Shown here in pieces: positions 13,556 through 24,223 of a DNA stretch of 64,000 bases. A program made the position numbers and the translations under genes. Numbering within the stretch: position 1 is the stretch's first letter; the number at the start of each line of letters is the position of its first letter. This DNA is from Salvia splendens (lineage: Eukaryota; Streptophyta; Magnoliopsida; Lamiales; Lamiaceae), in contig NC_056035.1 of assembly GCF_004379255.2 (NCBI RefSeq), positions 15,273,902 through 15,337,901 on the forward strand, in the 5' to 3' direction. The notes under the pieces are model-generated. The model searched no databases, was not told where the DNA came from, and was given only the letters and a program-made list of their open reading frames with translations.

Positions 13556-14000
13556 GGTAACAATTTCTAATGGAAATTTCTGTGATTGGCTTGTTTTTTT
13601 CTTTACTATTTCCCTTGCTTTTTCAGAGAGGAAACAGGGAAGGGGCGAAGGAGAAAGAAAGCAAGAATGGGAGCTACTTTTTTCAACTCTGAAGAGAAAA
13701 AGGGTATCGTTGAAAGAACCGAATGAAGATAAACAATTGTGTGTGTGAAGTTAACATTTACTATTACGGCCCCTATTTCGCACACCATATCTGATTATCC
13801 ATCCATCATTAATAGGGGAATGGATCAGTAGTATAAGTTTACTGTGGATTCCATTACCAAGATTCCTCTCCCAACCCACCAAACTACTTTCTATATATAG
13901 TGGAGTATATAATAATTACTACTTCTTCTTTCCGTCTTTCTTCAAATAAATAAAAAATATATTAATTGTGAACGTTTTGCCAGCCTTTTCTGTTTTCACG
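13556..14000 (-). promoter_or_regulatory. 5' flank and probable promoter of the E2 gene
   Basis: Sequence upstream of the E2 start codon. It includes a purine-rich stretch just above the ATG and a TATA-like ctatatatag at about 13891-13900, some 340 bp from the ATG, which would leave room for a long or spliced 5' UTR. No further gene is seen. Confidence 0.4.
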
Positions 14001-14377
14001 AGCAATGATATGCTATGTGAACTCATTATTTGTGCACCACTCCCATTCGACACATGTTTAGCGTCGTTCGTTTCGATTTATATATTTAGTTTGATTTTAA
14101 TACGTTAAAAAATGTTATTGAAGTTTTAAATTTCACAAAAATTATAAAAACCAAAGCTCGATTTGCTCGTTTTCTCTATAATTTCAAATAAATTAGTAAA
14201 ATAATAAATTAAGCTTTGATTTTTATAATTTTTTGTGAAATTAAAATTTTCAATAACATTTTTTAACGTATTAGAATCAAACTAAATATATAAATCGAAA
14301 CGAACAACGCTAAACGTGCGTCAAACGGGATCGGTGCTCACATAAGGAGCTCATATAAGATATGTAGCATATCATTC
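14001..14377. mobile_element. Foldback (long inverted-repeat) MITE
   Basis: Two arms of about 150 bp form an imperfect palindrome. The left arm (aatgatatgctatgtg ... gttcgtttcgatttatatat ... acgttaaaaaatgttattga, about 14003-14157) is the reverse complement of the right arm (about 14212-14376). The loop is about 55 bp. The structure is typical of foldback or MULE-derived MITEs. Target duplication is unclear, though a short gttttcac motif lies close outside both ends. Confidence 0.75.
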
Positions 14378-14513
14378 CCCTTGTTTTCACATATTTTATT
14401 TTAGTCGTTTGTGGTGAGTAGTAAAATGTTTCAAGAAACGTAGCATATCATTCCTCTTGTTTTCACATATTTTATTTTAGTCGTTTGTGGTGAGTAGTAA
14501 AATGTTTCATACA
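14371..14513. repeat. 76-bp tandem duplication next to the foldback element
   Basis: gtagcatatcattcc(c/t)cttg ... gtagtaaaatgtttca occurs twice in a row (from about 14373 and 14449) and is nearly identical. The first copy overlaps the right end of the foldback, so the duplication took in the element boundary. Confidence 0.85.
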
Positions 14514-16159
14514 GTTGGTTATTGGTCAGGGTTTCATTCCTTGCTAGAGGAGTACAATAAAATTCTAATTAATGATTATCTAAATTCTAAAACATATAGT
14601 GTTGTTTAATGATTATTTTTGTATTGATTTGTCATTTCAAATGGCGGGATAATTGACTTGAGGATATCTAAGAATATAGATTGAGGGTTACACTATGGTG
14701 CCATCTTAATTAAAGTGACAATGTAACACCATTTATAGCCATCCGCCCTCCTATATAGATAGCTGATATTGAATTGTAAGAATAGAGTGCGGATTGCTTG
14801 GCTGTTCAAAATTTGTTGCTTATAAGGGTAATTATGTCTTTTTTCCTTAAATTAAAATTGATGCGGGAATGGAAAATCCCAGTAAATTTGGGCGCTGATT
14901 CGTATTCTCTTCCACTCAGCCATAACTCTCTCCCATTAATTCAAAACTGAATCCATTATCTCTCCCCCAATCGACATATCTCTCTCCAAATCTCCCCAAT
15001 CAGCGATTTTCTGCTGCTCATCTTTACTGCTCGCGACTCATCGGCGATTTTCCGCGACTCATCATCGATTTATGCTACTCATCAATCCCGCTCCATCAGC
15101 GATTTCTCCAAGATCAGCGATTTCTGCTCCACCAGTCGTTACTCTCTGCCAAACGTGGCTAGATTTCCGTTTTTTGTTGCTTAGTCTGACTGCTTAGTGA
15201 TTAATTAGGTTGTATTGCGTAGTAATTATCGTGCTATTGCTTTTTTTTTTCCGTACTGATTATCACCAGCATCCGTGCAAAATTCAGTATGCTTAGTGTT
15301 TGTGTTGATTGATTCTTGTTTCTATTGTTCCCTAGTTTGCTTCATTCCATATCCGACTGATGCTGCTTTGTGTATACTAAATTCCTGAGTTATAGCCTTT
15401 AGGGAGAAAGGAAGAAAGACCGTGATTTGCGTTTTTGCAGGGTTGTTAAAATTGATTCATACCCTATCAGTTTCTGGATTGCATTTGTATGAATCCTTTG
15501 CTTACGTTTCTGCACCAGCACTCAGGAAGAATTCTTGTTTCTGGATTGCTTCATTCCATACTAATTGCTTAAGGTTTGGTGAGATTTAGTAATTGCTTGT
15601 TTTGATTGTGTTGGTTGCTTGTTTGAATTGTGCTGGTTGCTTGTTTGAATTGTGTTGGTTGCTTGGTGAGATGTGCTTGGTTCTATTTTAATCTTTGCTT
15701 GGTTCTGTTTTAATCTTTGCTTGGTCAGATGTGCTTAGTTCTGTTTTAATCTTTGCTTGGTTGTCATTCAGCGTTTTTTTGCTTATTACTGACTGACCAC
15801 TTGCTTGATTGTTTGTTTGTTTGTTATTACTAAGTTATAGTAAAAGGTATTGCAATGTCAACTCATATAGGCCGCTTACCAGTTATATTGAAAAACTGGT
15901 AAGTGGCCTGCAACGAAAAATGCCTATTTTAATTTTATTTTTAGATTACCTTTTTTGTTCTTGCTTGCAGACTGCCTTGTTTATTCATTTGTTGGAGGAA
16001 AGCAACTATGTGAGCTATGGTCGGATGTTGAGAAAAACTAAAACCGAAGTGCTTGAATTCAAGGGGAAAACAAATGGCATTACCGAAGATATAGGAGTGT
16101 ATGCTATGCGACATATGGAGACGTATATGGGGAGATTAATGATTGGAAGTGTGACCTTA

Positions 16160-18061
16160 GACCATCCACTACGGGTCTCGCCGGCGTCTCGCGTCCCGTC
16201 TCGGAGAGACGGGACCCCGGCGCGACGCGTTGCAGCTCGCCGTCCCATCCCGCGTCGCGTCCCGTCGAGCCAAGAGATGGGCTGTCTCGCTACGCACCTA
16301 GGCGACGTGGCGCAACCCGGAGTCGTGCGTGACGCCCACTCGCTGGCCCGCGAGTGGGCGTCGTCACGTGCTGACGCAATAAATATTTTTAAAAAAAAAA
16401 TTCAAATTTTTAAAAAAATAAAATAAAAATAAAAGAAATTTTTTTTTTCTAACTGTAATAATACTGTTTTTTTGTTTTTTTCTATTTTTGTTATTTTTAA
16501 TTAATTTTTTTACTCTATAAATACTCCTAAACTCATCCTCATTTCACACACAACTATACATCTATTCTTCCTATCATCTAAATTTTCTCTCAAATTTTCT
16601 CTCAAATTTTCATATAACAACTCAAGATGTCCGGCGACGGCGACGGCAACTACGGCGGTTCCGGCTCCGGCGGGTGAGATCTCAACGTGTTCGGCGATTG
16701 GGAGACCATGATCAACACATTGGGCGGTTCCGGTTCGTCAACGCCGGGGACCCAGGGTTCGGCGACGCCGGGGGTACCAACTACCCATTTTTGACCTTGA
16801 TGCATATGTCCGTCCCTCCGTCCCGCGGTATTCGCAGGGATTATCCCAGATCCAGGAGGATTTTCCCGTTGATCCCACGCCGGGAGTAGGCCGAGGCGGT
16901 GGAGGTGGGCGAGGCGGTGGAGGTGGCCGAGGCGGTGTACAACCCCAGGCGGGCGAGGACGAGGAGGAAGAGGAAGAAGATCTAGGCCGGCATCCGTACA
17001 ACAACCTCGAAACGCTGGCGGTGTACAACGCCTGGATCACCGTTTCGTACGATCCCATCGTCGGGAATCAACAATCCCGAAAGTGTTTCTGGGAAAAGGT
17101 CTGCGAGGTCTACCACCAGATAAAGCTGAAAGGCTCCCGCAAGCACAAATTTAAAATGCCCCGCTCTCACTTTGACCGAGTCGACCGACAGTTCAAAAAA
17201 TTCTACGGCATCTACTCGGCCGAAGAGGCGCGCTACCAAAGCGGCGCCACGGCAACCGACATTTTGACGTTCGTTTTGCGCGCCTACTACCAGGACGAAC
17301 GTCATCAATTCAGATTTGTTGATGTTTGGCAGGCAGTCAAGGACGAGGAACGGTGGGTCGACGGTTTTCGCTCCAGCTCGGGCTCAACCTCGAAGCGCAC
17401 GAAGCATACGACGAGTGGCCAATACTCGTCTGGTGGTGACTCCGCTGAGGGCATCAGCCAACCTGAGGCTAAATCCCAGGAGTTTGCGGGTACGGTCGGC
17501 GATGCTGGAGGATCTGAGAGTGGGCGCCGTCGGCTGCAAGTGACGAAGGCGGCGAAAGCGGCTAGAGCAAGGAAGGGCCGAGGCGAATCAAGCCAGTCGG
17601 CCTCGGGATCGGGCTCGCGGGGAGGCTCGGACACACTTATGGTGGCGTACATGACCGCCACAATGGCGGATACTTCCCGTTTCTCGTACTCCCAATTCAC
17701 GGCCTGGTGGAACGGAATTGTGCATATGGCAGCACAACTTGGCCTTCCGACTTCCCTCAACCTCGACCGCCTCCGGAGGATGATTAGCCGGCGGAGTAGT
17801 TTTTTTATTTTTCTTTAAATTTGTATTTTAAATTATGTTGTGTGTTTTTTAATAAAGTGTGTTTGTTTTAATTGAATTGGGTTGAGAAAAAAAATAAAAA
17901 AGTGAAATTGAATGAATAGTAATTAAAGGACGGAATAAGGGACGGAGCGTTGCAGGTTCCGTCCCTTAGTTAAGGGATGGAGGAAAAAAGGACAGTGGGG
18001 CCCTCAAATAGTGGTCAAATAGTAGTTAAGAGACGGTATAGAGACAGCGTAGTGGATGGCC
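16160..18061. mobile_element. PIF/Harbinger-type element 1, non-autonomous (1.9 kb)
   Basis: Bounded by TIRs gaccatccactacg (left) and cgtagtggatggcc (right), with TTA at 16157-16159 and 18062-18064 as target duplication. TTA/TAA duplications are characteristic of PIF/Harbinger. The interior is GC-rich compared with its surroundings. It carries one Myb/SANT-like gene and no DDE transposase. The insertion split a ULP1-type fragment. Confidence 0.88.
16627..17818 (+). pseudogene. Harbinger-associated Myb/SANT-like DNA-binding protein, damaged
   Basis: The family is the plant trihelix/Myb-like protein of PIF/Harbinger elements (often mis-annotated as glutathione S-transferase T3-like), which assists the transposase in DNA binding and nuclear import. 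A start ATG at 16627 reads MSGDGDGNYGGSGSGG and then meets TGA at 16675. A second lesion near 16788 shifts frame. From about 16787 the protein is open to 17818: a Gly-rich RGGGGG region, an acidic GEDEEEEEEDL, then YNAWITVSYDPIVGNQQSRK and a helical SANT-like domain ending near KFYGIYS, a Ser/Gly-rich linker and a C-terminal segment typical of the family. The N-terminal lesions make it a likely pseudogene. Confidence 0.8.
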
Positions 18062-18463
18062 TTACCAACAAGCCATCCAAGTAATTCCAGTTGCTCGTGC
18101 GAAATTCATTACAACTATGGTTTACAGTAACAAAAACAAGGTCGTGGATTACATGATGAGAAGAACAACAACCCACTTGGAAGAGGCATGAAAGAAGGGA
18201 CCCGTTGATGTTGAAAAGATGGTGGTAGATTTCCCCAAACCTTGAATGGTGACTGGCATTGTTTTAAAAAAATGACAATTACTTTGTTTTGATTTGAATT
18301 TGTTCAGAATAGTGGTTTGTTTTGGTGTAAGGATTGCTTGGTTTTAGAATTTAGTTTTTCGTTGTTATGGTTTTTTCGTTGCTTGAATGGTGACTGACAT
18401 TGCTTGGTTTTTGATTGAATGGTGACCGGCATTACTTGGTTTTTTGCTTGATTTTTTATTGAA

Positions 18464-18572
18464 GGGATAACTGCCTTAAAAGTCATGAACTTTGCCCGAA
18501 TTCCGATTTTTCCCACGAACTTTAAAGTTGGCGTATAAAGTCACGAACTTTGCATTTTGTCTGGTATTTCCC
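18464..18572 (+). repeat. Left terminal inverted repeat of MULE A
   Basis: Begins gggataactgccttaaaagt and ends ggtatttccc. It pairs with 23642-23750 with three mismatches. Confidence 0.95.
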
Positions 18573-19223
18573 AACCCGACCCGACCCGACCCTTTGTTTT
18601 CCGGCAATTTAAAATCCTATGTGGCATGCCTGAATTTCGACGTGTCAGGCATCGGAAAAACTCAAAACGACGTCGTTTCATATGGATAAAACGACGTTTA
18701 TCCATATGAAACTATAATTCACCCCCAAATCCAACACTCATCCTTCCTCTCGCGATTCATCCACCCCCAACCATTATTGATTCTCAGAATCAAATTGTGA
18801 TTCATCCTACGAAACTGTTGCAATCCCGATTGTCCGTGAAATCCCGTAACAAGGTAAGACCATAGCTTCATCTTAGGGTTTGATTTATGGGGCAATATTA
18901 GGGTTCGTTCGTTTCGTTGAACATGCGATTGATTTCGTTGGGTTTAGGGGTCGATTTAGGTTTCAATTTTAGGGTTTGCTTGTATTACCTATTTTGGACT
19001 CAATTTTGAGTATGCGATTTTGTGGTGCCCGAATTGTGGTCGGTTTGAGTGATTTCGACTGTGCAATTGGCAATGGGTATTTAGGGTTCATGACTGTTGA
19101 ATTCTCGAATGTTGATTGTCTAATTTAGAGTTGTATTGGTTTTAGGGTTCTGCATGATGTTTCATCCACATTCTGCTTGAGGAAGTGTGGACTGGTTTGA
19201 TTGTTCAAATGTTCAAATGCAGG

Positions 19224-19637
19224 ATGTCCACTTCTTCCCAGCACTCGAGCAGAACGTGGCCGAGGTTTGAGGCAGTGGTATGTGATCACAGCCTTGAAGC
19301 TGATGTGGTGACATCCAATACAGATGCCAATCCCGAACGATGCTTCTATCGTTGCCAAGTCTGGAATGAGGACGACTGCAAATTCTTTCGTTGGATTGAT
19401 CCATCATTGTCACCGAATCAAGAGTACTTCTTCATAAAATTGAAGATTGATAGGGACAATGTGCAAAAAGCATTAAGAGATAGAGTTGCTAAGCAGGATG
19501 CACTTGACGAGAGCCTCCGTTCCAAAACCGCTGAAGTTGAAGCACTCCAAGGCGTTGTCGCAGATTTGCATCGTCAAAACCGGAACCTAAAGGTTGTCAT
19601 TTGCATTTTATGTATCGTCATTTGGCTATTGTCGTAG
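19224..19637 (+). CDS. zf-GRF zinc-finger, coiled-coil, C-terminally anchored protein (MULE passenger)
   Basis: A 137-residue intact frame. The start at 19224 is preferred over 19185 because it follows a splice-acceptor-like gttcaaatgcag. Residues about 18-60 resemble a GRF-type zinc finger: VVCDH, then DANPERCFYRC and DDCKFFRWID, with the first CxC-like pair altered to Cys-Asp-His. Residues about 75-118 are charged and heptad-like (coiled coil). The last 16 residues (LKVVICILCIVIWLLS) form a hydrophobic anchor. Small proteins of this architecture occur widely near plant MULEs. The function in the element is unknown; nucleic-acid binding and membrane attachment are inferred. The stop is about 390 bp from the transposase stop on the other strand. 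Confidence 0.7.
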   Translation: MSTSSQHSSRTWPRFEAVVCDHSLEADVVTSNTDANPERCFYRCQVWNEDDCKFFRWIDPSLSPNQEYFFIKLKIDRDNVQKALRDRVAKQDALDESLRSKTAEVEALQGVVADLHRQNRNLKVVICILCIVIWLLS

Positions 19638-20026
19638 CTTAACTAATAGAACTCCAATGTAATAGTATATGCAAGTTGAACTAAAGTGTAATACACTACG
19701 GAACCAGGAATATTGTAGTGGTTTTTCCCCTATAAATACATTGAGTTATTTTGCGCAGTGAGTATTTTGCTCAAACTGTTCTACTACTACTACAACTAAT
19801 ATGCTATTTTCCGTAATCAATGACAAATGTGATGCTATAGGCATTAGGAACTTGTAATGGATGGAACACATGGCAAAAGCATAATATTATCCTGCCTCAA
19901 AATAACACACACGGTGTACACATAATAGTTTGGTGTCCAAAAAGCCCATAGTATTCATCCAAATACAACTACTGTTTCAGGCGACATACATTACTTTCTT
20001 CCAAATTCAACTACTAAAACCATCGG

Positions 20027-23000
20027 TCAACCATTGTTGGTGTTGCTTTGTTGCGTGGGGATTGAGCCATCCACAACTCCACGGCGTCCTCCACGACCTC
20101 CCCTTCTTCCATCCCTTCCTCTTATTGCAATGGTACCACCTTCTGCATTGGACGGTGTCTTCCGAGGCCTTCCCATTTTGGCCTATAGGGTGTGTAATTT
20201 GCAATGTTAGTAAAAATTGGAACAGAATAAAAATTGTGAGCGTACATTGATTACAACTATTGTGTATTACCTTTGGCTTTGGCAGAACCTCAACTGGCTC
20301 GTTTTTGCAAGTCCTGGAGTTGTGGTCTTCTTGTAAACACTTCTGGCATGTCATCACACAAATTTTCTTCATTCTATTGGGTCTGCCCGGATCCTTCTCG
20401 AATGGGTCCCTCCTTCGCACCTTCTTGGGCCTACCGGGCATCTTCTTCACAGGTGAAGGTACAACCGGGTACCCCTCAGCTTGAGGCCAGAGCTTCTCCC
20501 CGTTTATTGCTGACAATCCATATCCATAGGCAGATGTGTACTTGCTCAAGGAGTAGTATTCGTGGACATAATCATCTACAGTCTGCTTGAGGAAGTGTAT
20601 AGCAGCGCATGCATGGATACAAGGGATGCCAGTCAAATCCCATTTCCTACACCCACACTTCCTTAATGAAGGAGTCACCACAAACCTATCTTCAAAGTGA
20701 CTAACTTCAAAGTTACCACCAACTGCAGGAATGGTAGTACAGTTTCTACTCTCATAGACCATAGCTTCAATTTTCTTCCTCACCTTTGGACACACATTTG
20801 AATTTACCCCATCACTCTCTATGTCTACGCTTTTTCTGTAAAGTCTCCCCATCAGCTTGGTTCTCATTTCATCTAGCATATCTAACACATGTTTACTCCT
20901 AGCCTCCAGAATATAGGCATTGAAACACTCACACACATTGTTCAGAATGACATCAGAGCAATTGGAAGGTGTTAGAAAAGCCTTACAGAATTTGCTTGGG
21001 TTTTTGTCCATTAAGTCTGCATATGCCTGTCCATCTTCCTTCTCGAGTTCTCTGCAAGCAATCTCATACTCTTCGATGTAAGTGCTTCTAACAAGTTTCC
21101 AGAAGTGTTGTTTCAAAAGTGGACCTTTGTGAGTTTTTTTCCAATTTGCATAGATATGCCTTGCACAGTTTCTATGCTCAGCCAATGGAAGTAGTCTCTG
21201 TACTGCATTTTCCATGCCCTATCAAGCAACATTGTCAGTGACAACATGACAAAGCACAAAATTGACTGCATAACAGATAAGTGAGTATAGTGAATACCTT
21301 TTGCTGATCACTGATAAGTGTAATGCCTACTCCTTCACCCAATGTCAAATCCTCACTCAGAATTTTAATAAACCAAGTCCAGCATACTTCATTTTCAGCC
21401 TCAACCACAGCCCAAGCAATGGGGTACATTTGATTGTTTCCATCAGTCCCTAAGGCGGTGAGCAATATCCCACCAAGATATGTCTTGAGGAATGCCCCAT
21501 CTAGCCCAATTACAGGTCTACATCCCTCCTTGAATCCCTTTCGCAGGCCACTAAAACCAATGTACAAAGCCTTGAAAACAGCACCTACATCGACATGTAG
21601 TTCGAACCTCCCTTCTCTGTCAGCTTTACTCAACTCCAGAACATAGCTCCTCATCTTTGCATAATGAGCTTCCACCGTTCCCCTCAGCATGTCAATTGCT
21701 TTTCTCTTGGAGTGGTATAACCTCCATTTGGTTGCATCAAGTCCTTCCCCAACTCCTTACAACTGAACTCTGGCCGGATTCTAAACACATGCAAGTATTT
21801 TCTGGCAATCCAGTTTGAGGTCACAATCTTGTTTCTCATAGCCCTAGGACATGTGTGCTCTGGTTCAAGTTTCTTAATTACTACAGAACCATTCATCTTC
21901 ACTAGGCTCCCAGAACAGAACCACTTACAAGGACTCTTGTAAGCTGCCTCAAATGCCTTCGTACTTGCTCTTTCGAAGTGAATCTCCCACCCATTCTCCA
22001 CTGCATTGTCTGTTAGAGCATCCCTTGCTTGAAAACCATCAATAAAGCCCATTCCAAGGCACAATGTCAAATTTTTATGATCGCACCGTGGATCATACAT
22101 CACTTTACCATGCCTTTCCAGCCTTCTTCTCCCTTCATCTTGAGAATCAGTTGAACTGGAGTATATGTCACCTTCTTCAGAATTGTCGTCCTCAGACACA
22201 TATGCACTTTTTTGCCCTCCACTGACTAGGCCATAGAAGATTTCATCAGTAACCACAAACTCTGTTTCTTTCTTTTCTTTTGTCTTCTTCCTCCCCTGTG
22301 TGTATTCCTCATCCTCAGACACTAACTCCTCAGCCTCCATGTCATCATCAGTCTCCTCTTCCTCAGAGGATGGTATATAACTCCCATCCTCCTCACTATC
22401 ATATCCCACCCCCACTGCCATACTGTTATCAGCCTTATCCCCTACACTCTCATCAATTCTGTCTCTCATTCCCTCAGCTTCATTTACAACACCCAAATCC
22501 TCAGCATCATTGTCCTTACCTCCCACATCATCCCCCAAGACATCAGCATTAGAGTTCCTATATGCCTCATCCTCAACAACACTCTTACCCTTGTCTTTAG
22601 CTATATGATCCATCTTACCCACATCTTCACCCACACTCTTTCCAACTTCATTAGCATCACAATTCCTATCTCCCACCCTCTCACCCATAGTTTCAACCAC
22701 TGACCTCATACTAGACTGGAACAATCTCTTCTTAATACTACTTTTAACACTCTTCTCCACAACATCTTTGGTAGAAACTGACTTCAACTTGCCACCCGTT
22801 GAAGTTGTCTCCTTTATACCCCTTCTGGTAGTCATACTCTTATTCATAGACTCAACATTACTCCTTTCTACTGACTCCGACTCAACCACTCGACTCCTTA
22901 CAGCTTCATCTTCAACAATGTGCTCTAGGCCACCCTTCTTCCCACCCACAATATACACATCACATATTTGATGCTTCACTGTAGTCGGGAACTTCAACAT

Positions 23001-23342
23001 TAACATCACCTCTGCATCACCCGTGATGTTAATAAACTCCATTCCCCATTTTCTCTTGAAGCATAGCCTATCCCAGCTATCAAACCCTAGCTTATTCAGT
23101 TCATCGACTAGGTTGAAGTAACCAAATCTATCTGGTTCAAAACCACTACCTTCTCACATTTCCCCACCTACATATTTCTCACAAATCCTCCCATCAGGAA
23201 TGAAATGCCCACCATGGTAAATCCGAAGCAGGAAAGGTTTGTTCGGATTCGGCTTGTCTGGCCAGAAACCCGGCCACATCTTCATGTTGACGAAGCCTGA
23301 AGCGCAGCTCATCGCCGTCCGTCGCTGTTGCAGGTAAGCCAA
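20027..23342 (-). pseudogene. MuDR-type MULE transposase with PB1-like N-terminus, damaged
   Basis: The transposase of MULE A. From 23342 the frame reads a PB1-like start (FLLRIYHGGHFIPDGRICEK) and meets an in-frame TGA just after KYVGGEM (about 23154-23156). It then continues through a long acidic linker (VEDEAVRS ... SEEEETDDDMEAEEL). Near 21725 a one-base shift separates KELGKDLMQ from the continuing WRLYHSKRKAIDML. The core has PVIGLDGAFLKTYLGG and NNQMYPIAWAVVEAENE (MULE transposase domain). An intron (about 21225-21298) joins DQQK to GMENAVQRLLP. Next come a SWIM zinc finger (CGCRKWDLTGIPCIHACAAI) and a zinc knuckle (CQKCLQEDHNSRTC). After a second intron there is an Arg/Gly-rich tail with an RPRK motif ending at 20027. 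Two lesions make it probably inactive. Confidence 0.9.
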
Positions 23343-23641
23343 TAGACTCGTCGTCGTCGATTAGGCCGTCGTTGCTCGCTCTCTCGTCGTCGTCGTCGAT
23401 TAGGCTGCCATCGTCGTTGCAGCTTGTCGATTAGGTTAGGTTACGCGATTTGTGGATTGATTTGGGGGTGGGGTGATTTGGGGGACGAATTTGAGGGGGG
23501 TTTTATTTTTGTATTTTTTTATTAAATTTATTTTTTATTTAATTACACAGTCAACAATTATTGACCATGTCAGCCGCCACGAGGCGCCACGTCAATTAAA
23601 TTCGACACGTCAGCTCGCTCTTTCGTCGGAATTACCGTCGT

Positions 23642-23750
23642 GGGAAATACCAGATAAAATGCAAAGTTCGTGACTTTATACGCCAACTTTAAAGCTCGTG
23701 GGAAAAACCGGAATTCGGGCAAAGTTCATGACTTTTAAGGCAGTTATCCC
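23642..23750 (-). repeat. Right terminal inverted repeat of MULE A
   Basis: Reverse complement of the left TIR with three differences. It ends ggcagttatccc directly before the 9-bp target duplication. Confidence 0.95.
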
Positions 23751-24223
23751 TTTATTGAATGGTGACTGACATTGCTTTGTTTTTCGCTGTTGATATGGGC
23801 ATTCTATATATGTTATGCCATGCTAGAAGAAGAATCAAGCAATAAAATTAACACAGCCAAACAGTTGGTTATAAGTACTACCTTAAACCTTCTACTAATA
23901 CAAGTATTCCTTTGCACAAACCTTCTATTAATACATTATTAAAAAGCAATCCAATATAAAATGACATGCAATATGCGATCATTCATTTTGTTTACAATGT
24001 TAATGTCAAATTCGGTATGGAATCAACTAATACGCAATTTTGAAATACCAACACAACAATAAATAAGCTTGAAACAAAGCATCTGATATTCAACATCCGA
24101 ATTCAAATAAGAAAATAAACTAAAATAAGAAAACATTCTAGCACAATAATATGCAACTGAGATACAGTGGACAACAACTGAAATGAGGTAACAAAGCCAA
24201 GTGATATAAGTAGTTCCCTAGAA

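Larger units (their letters stand above)
15969..18191 (+). pseudogene. ULP1-type cysteine protease fragment, split by a transposon
   Basis: After an acceptor (tgcttgcag, ending 15969) the frame reads ALFIHLLEESNYVSYGRMLR and then EDIGVYAMRHMETYMG. The latter resembles the C-terminal catalytic region of plant ULP1/SUMO-protease-like proteins, where the usual motif is D-C-G-V/I. Here the catalytic Cys position is Ile. The frame is interrupted at 16160 by the Harbinger-type element. It resumes after 18064 in another frame as QVIPVARAKFITTMVYSNKN to a stop at about 18191. It is a dead fragment. ULP1 genes of this type are commonly carried by Kaonashi-like MULEs. Confidence 0.6.
18464..23750. mobile_element. 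MULE transposon A (5.3 kb) with long TIRs
   Basis: 109-bp terminal inverted repeats (18464-18572 and 23642-23750) differ at only three positions by eye. The element is flanked by a perfect 9-bp duplication tttattgaa at 18455-18463 and 23751-23759. Long TIRs with a 9-bp duplication define Mutator-like elements. It carries a minus-strand MuDR-type transposase (damaged) and a plus-strand zf-GRF gene, tail to tail. It inserted into the TTGCTTGGTT-rich region of the older unit. Confidence 0.96.

Noticed and set aside
16674..17058. Minus-strand and alternate-frame proteins in the GC-rich Harbinger genes
   Set aside because: High GC suppresses stops in all frames; only the Myb-like frame has recognisable domains.
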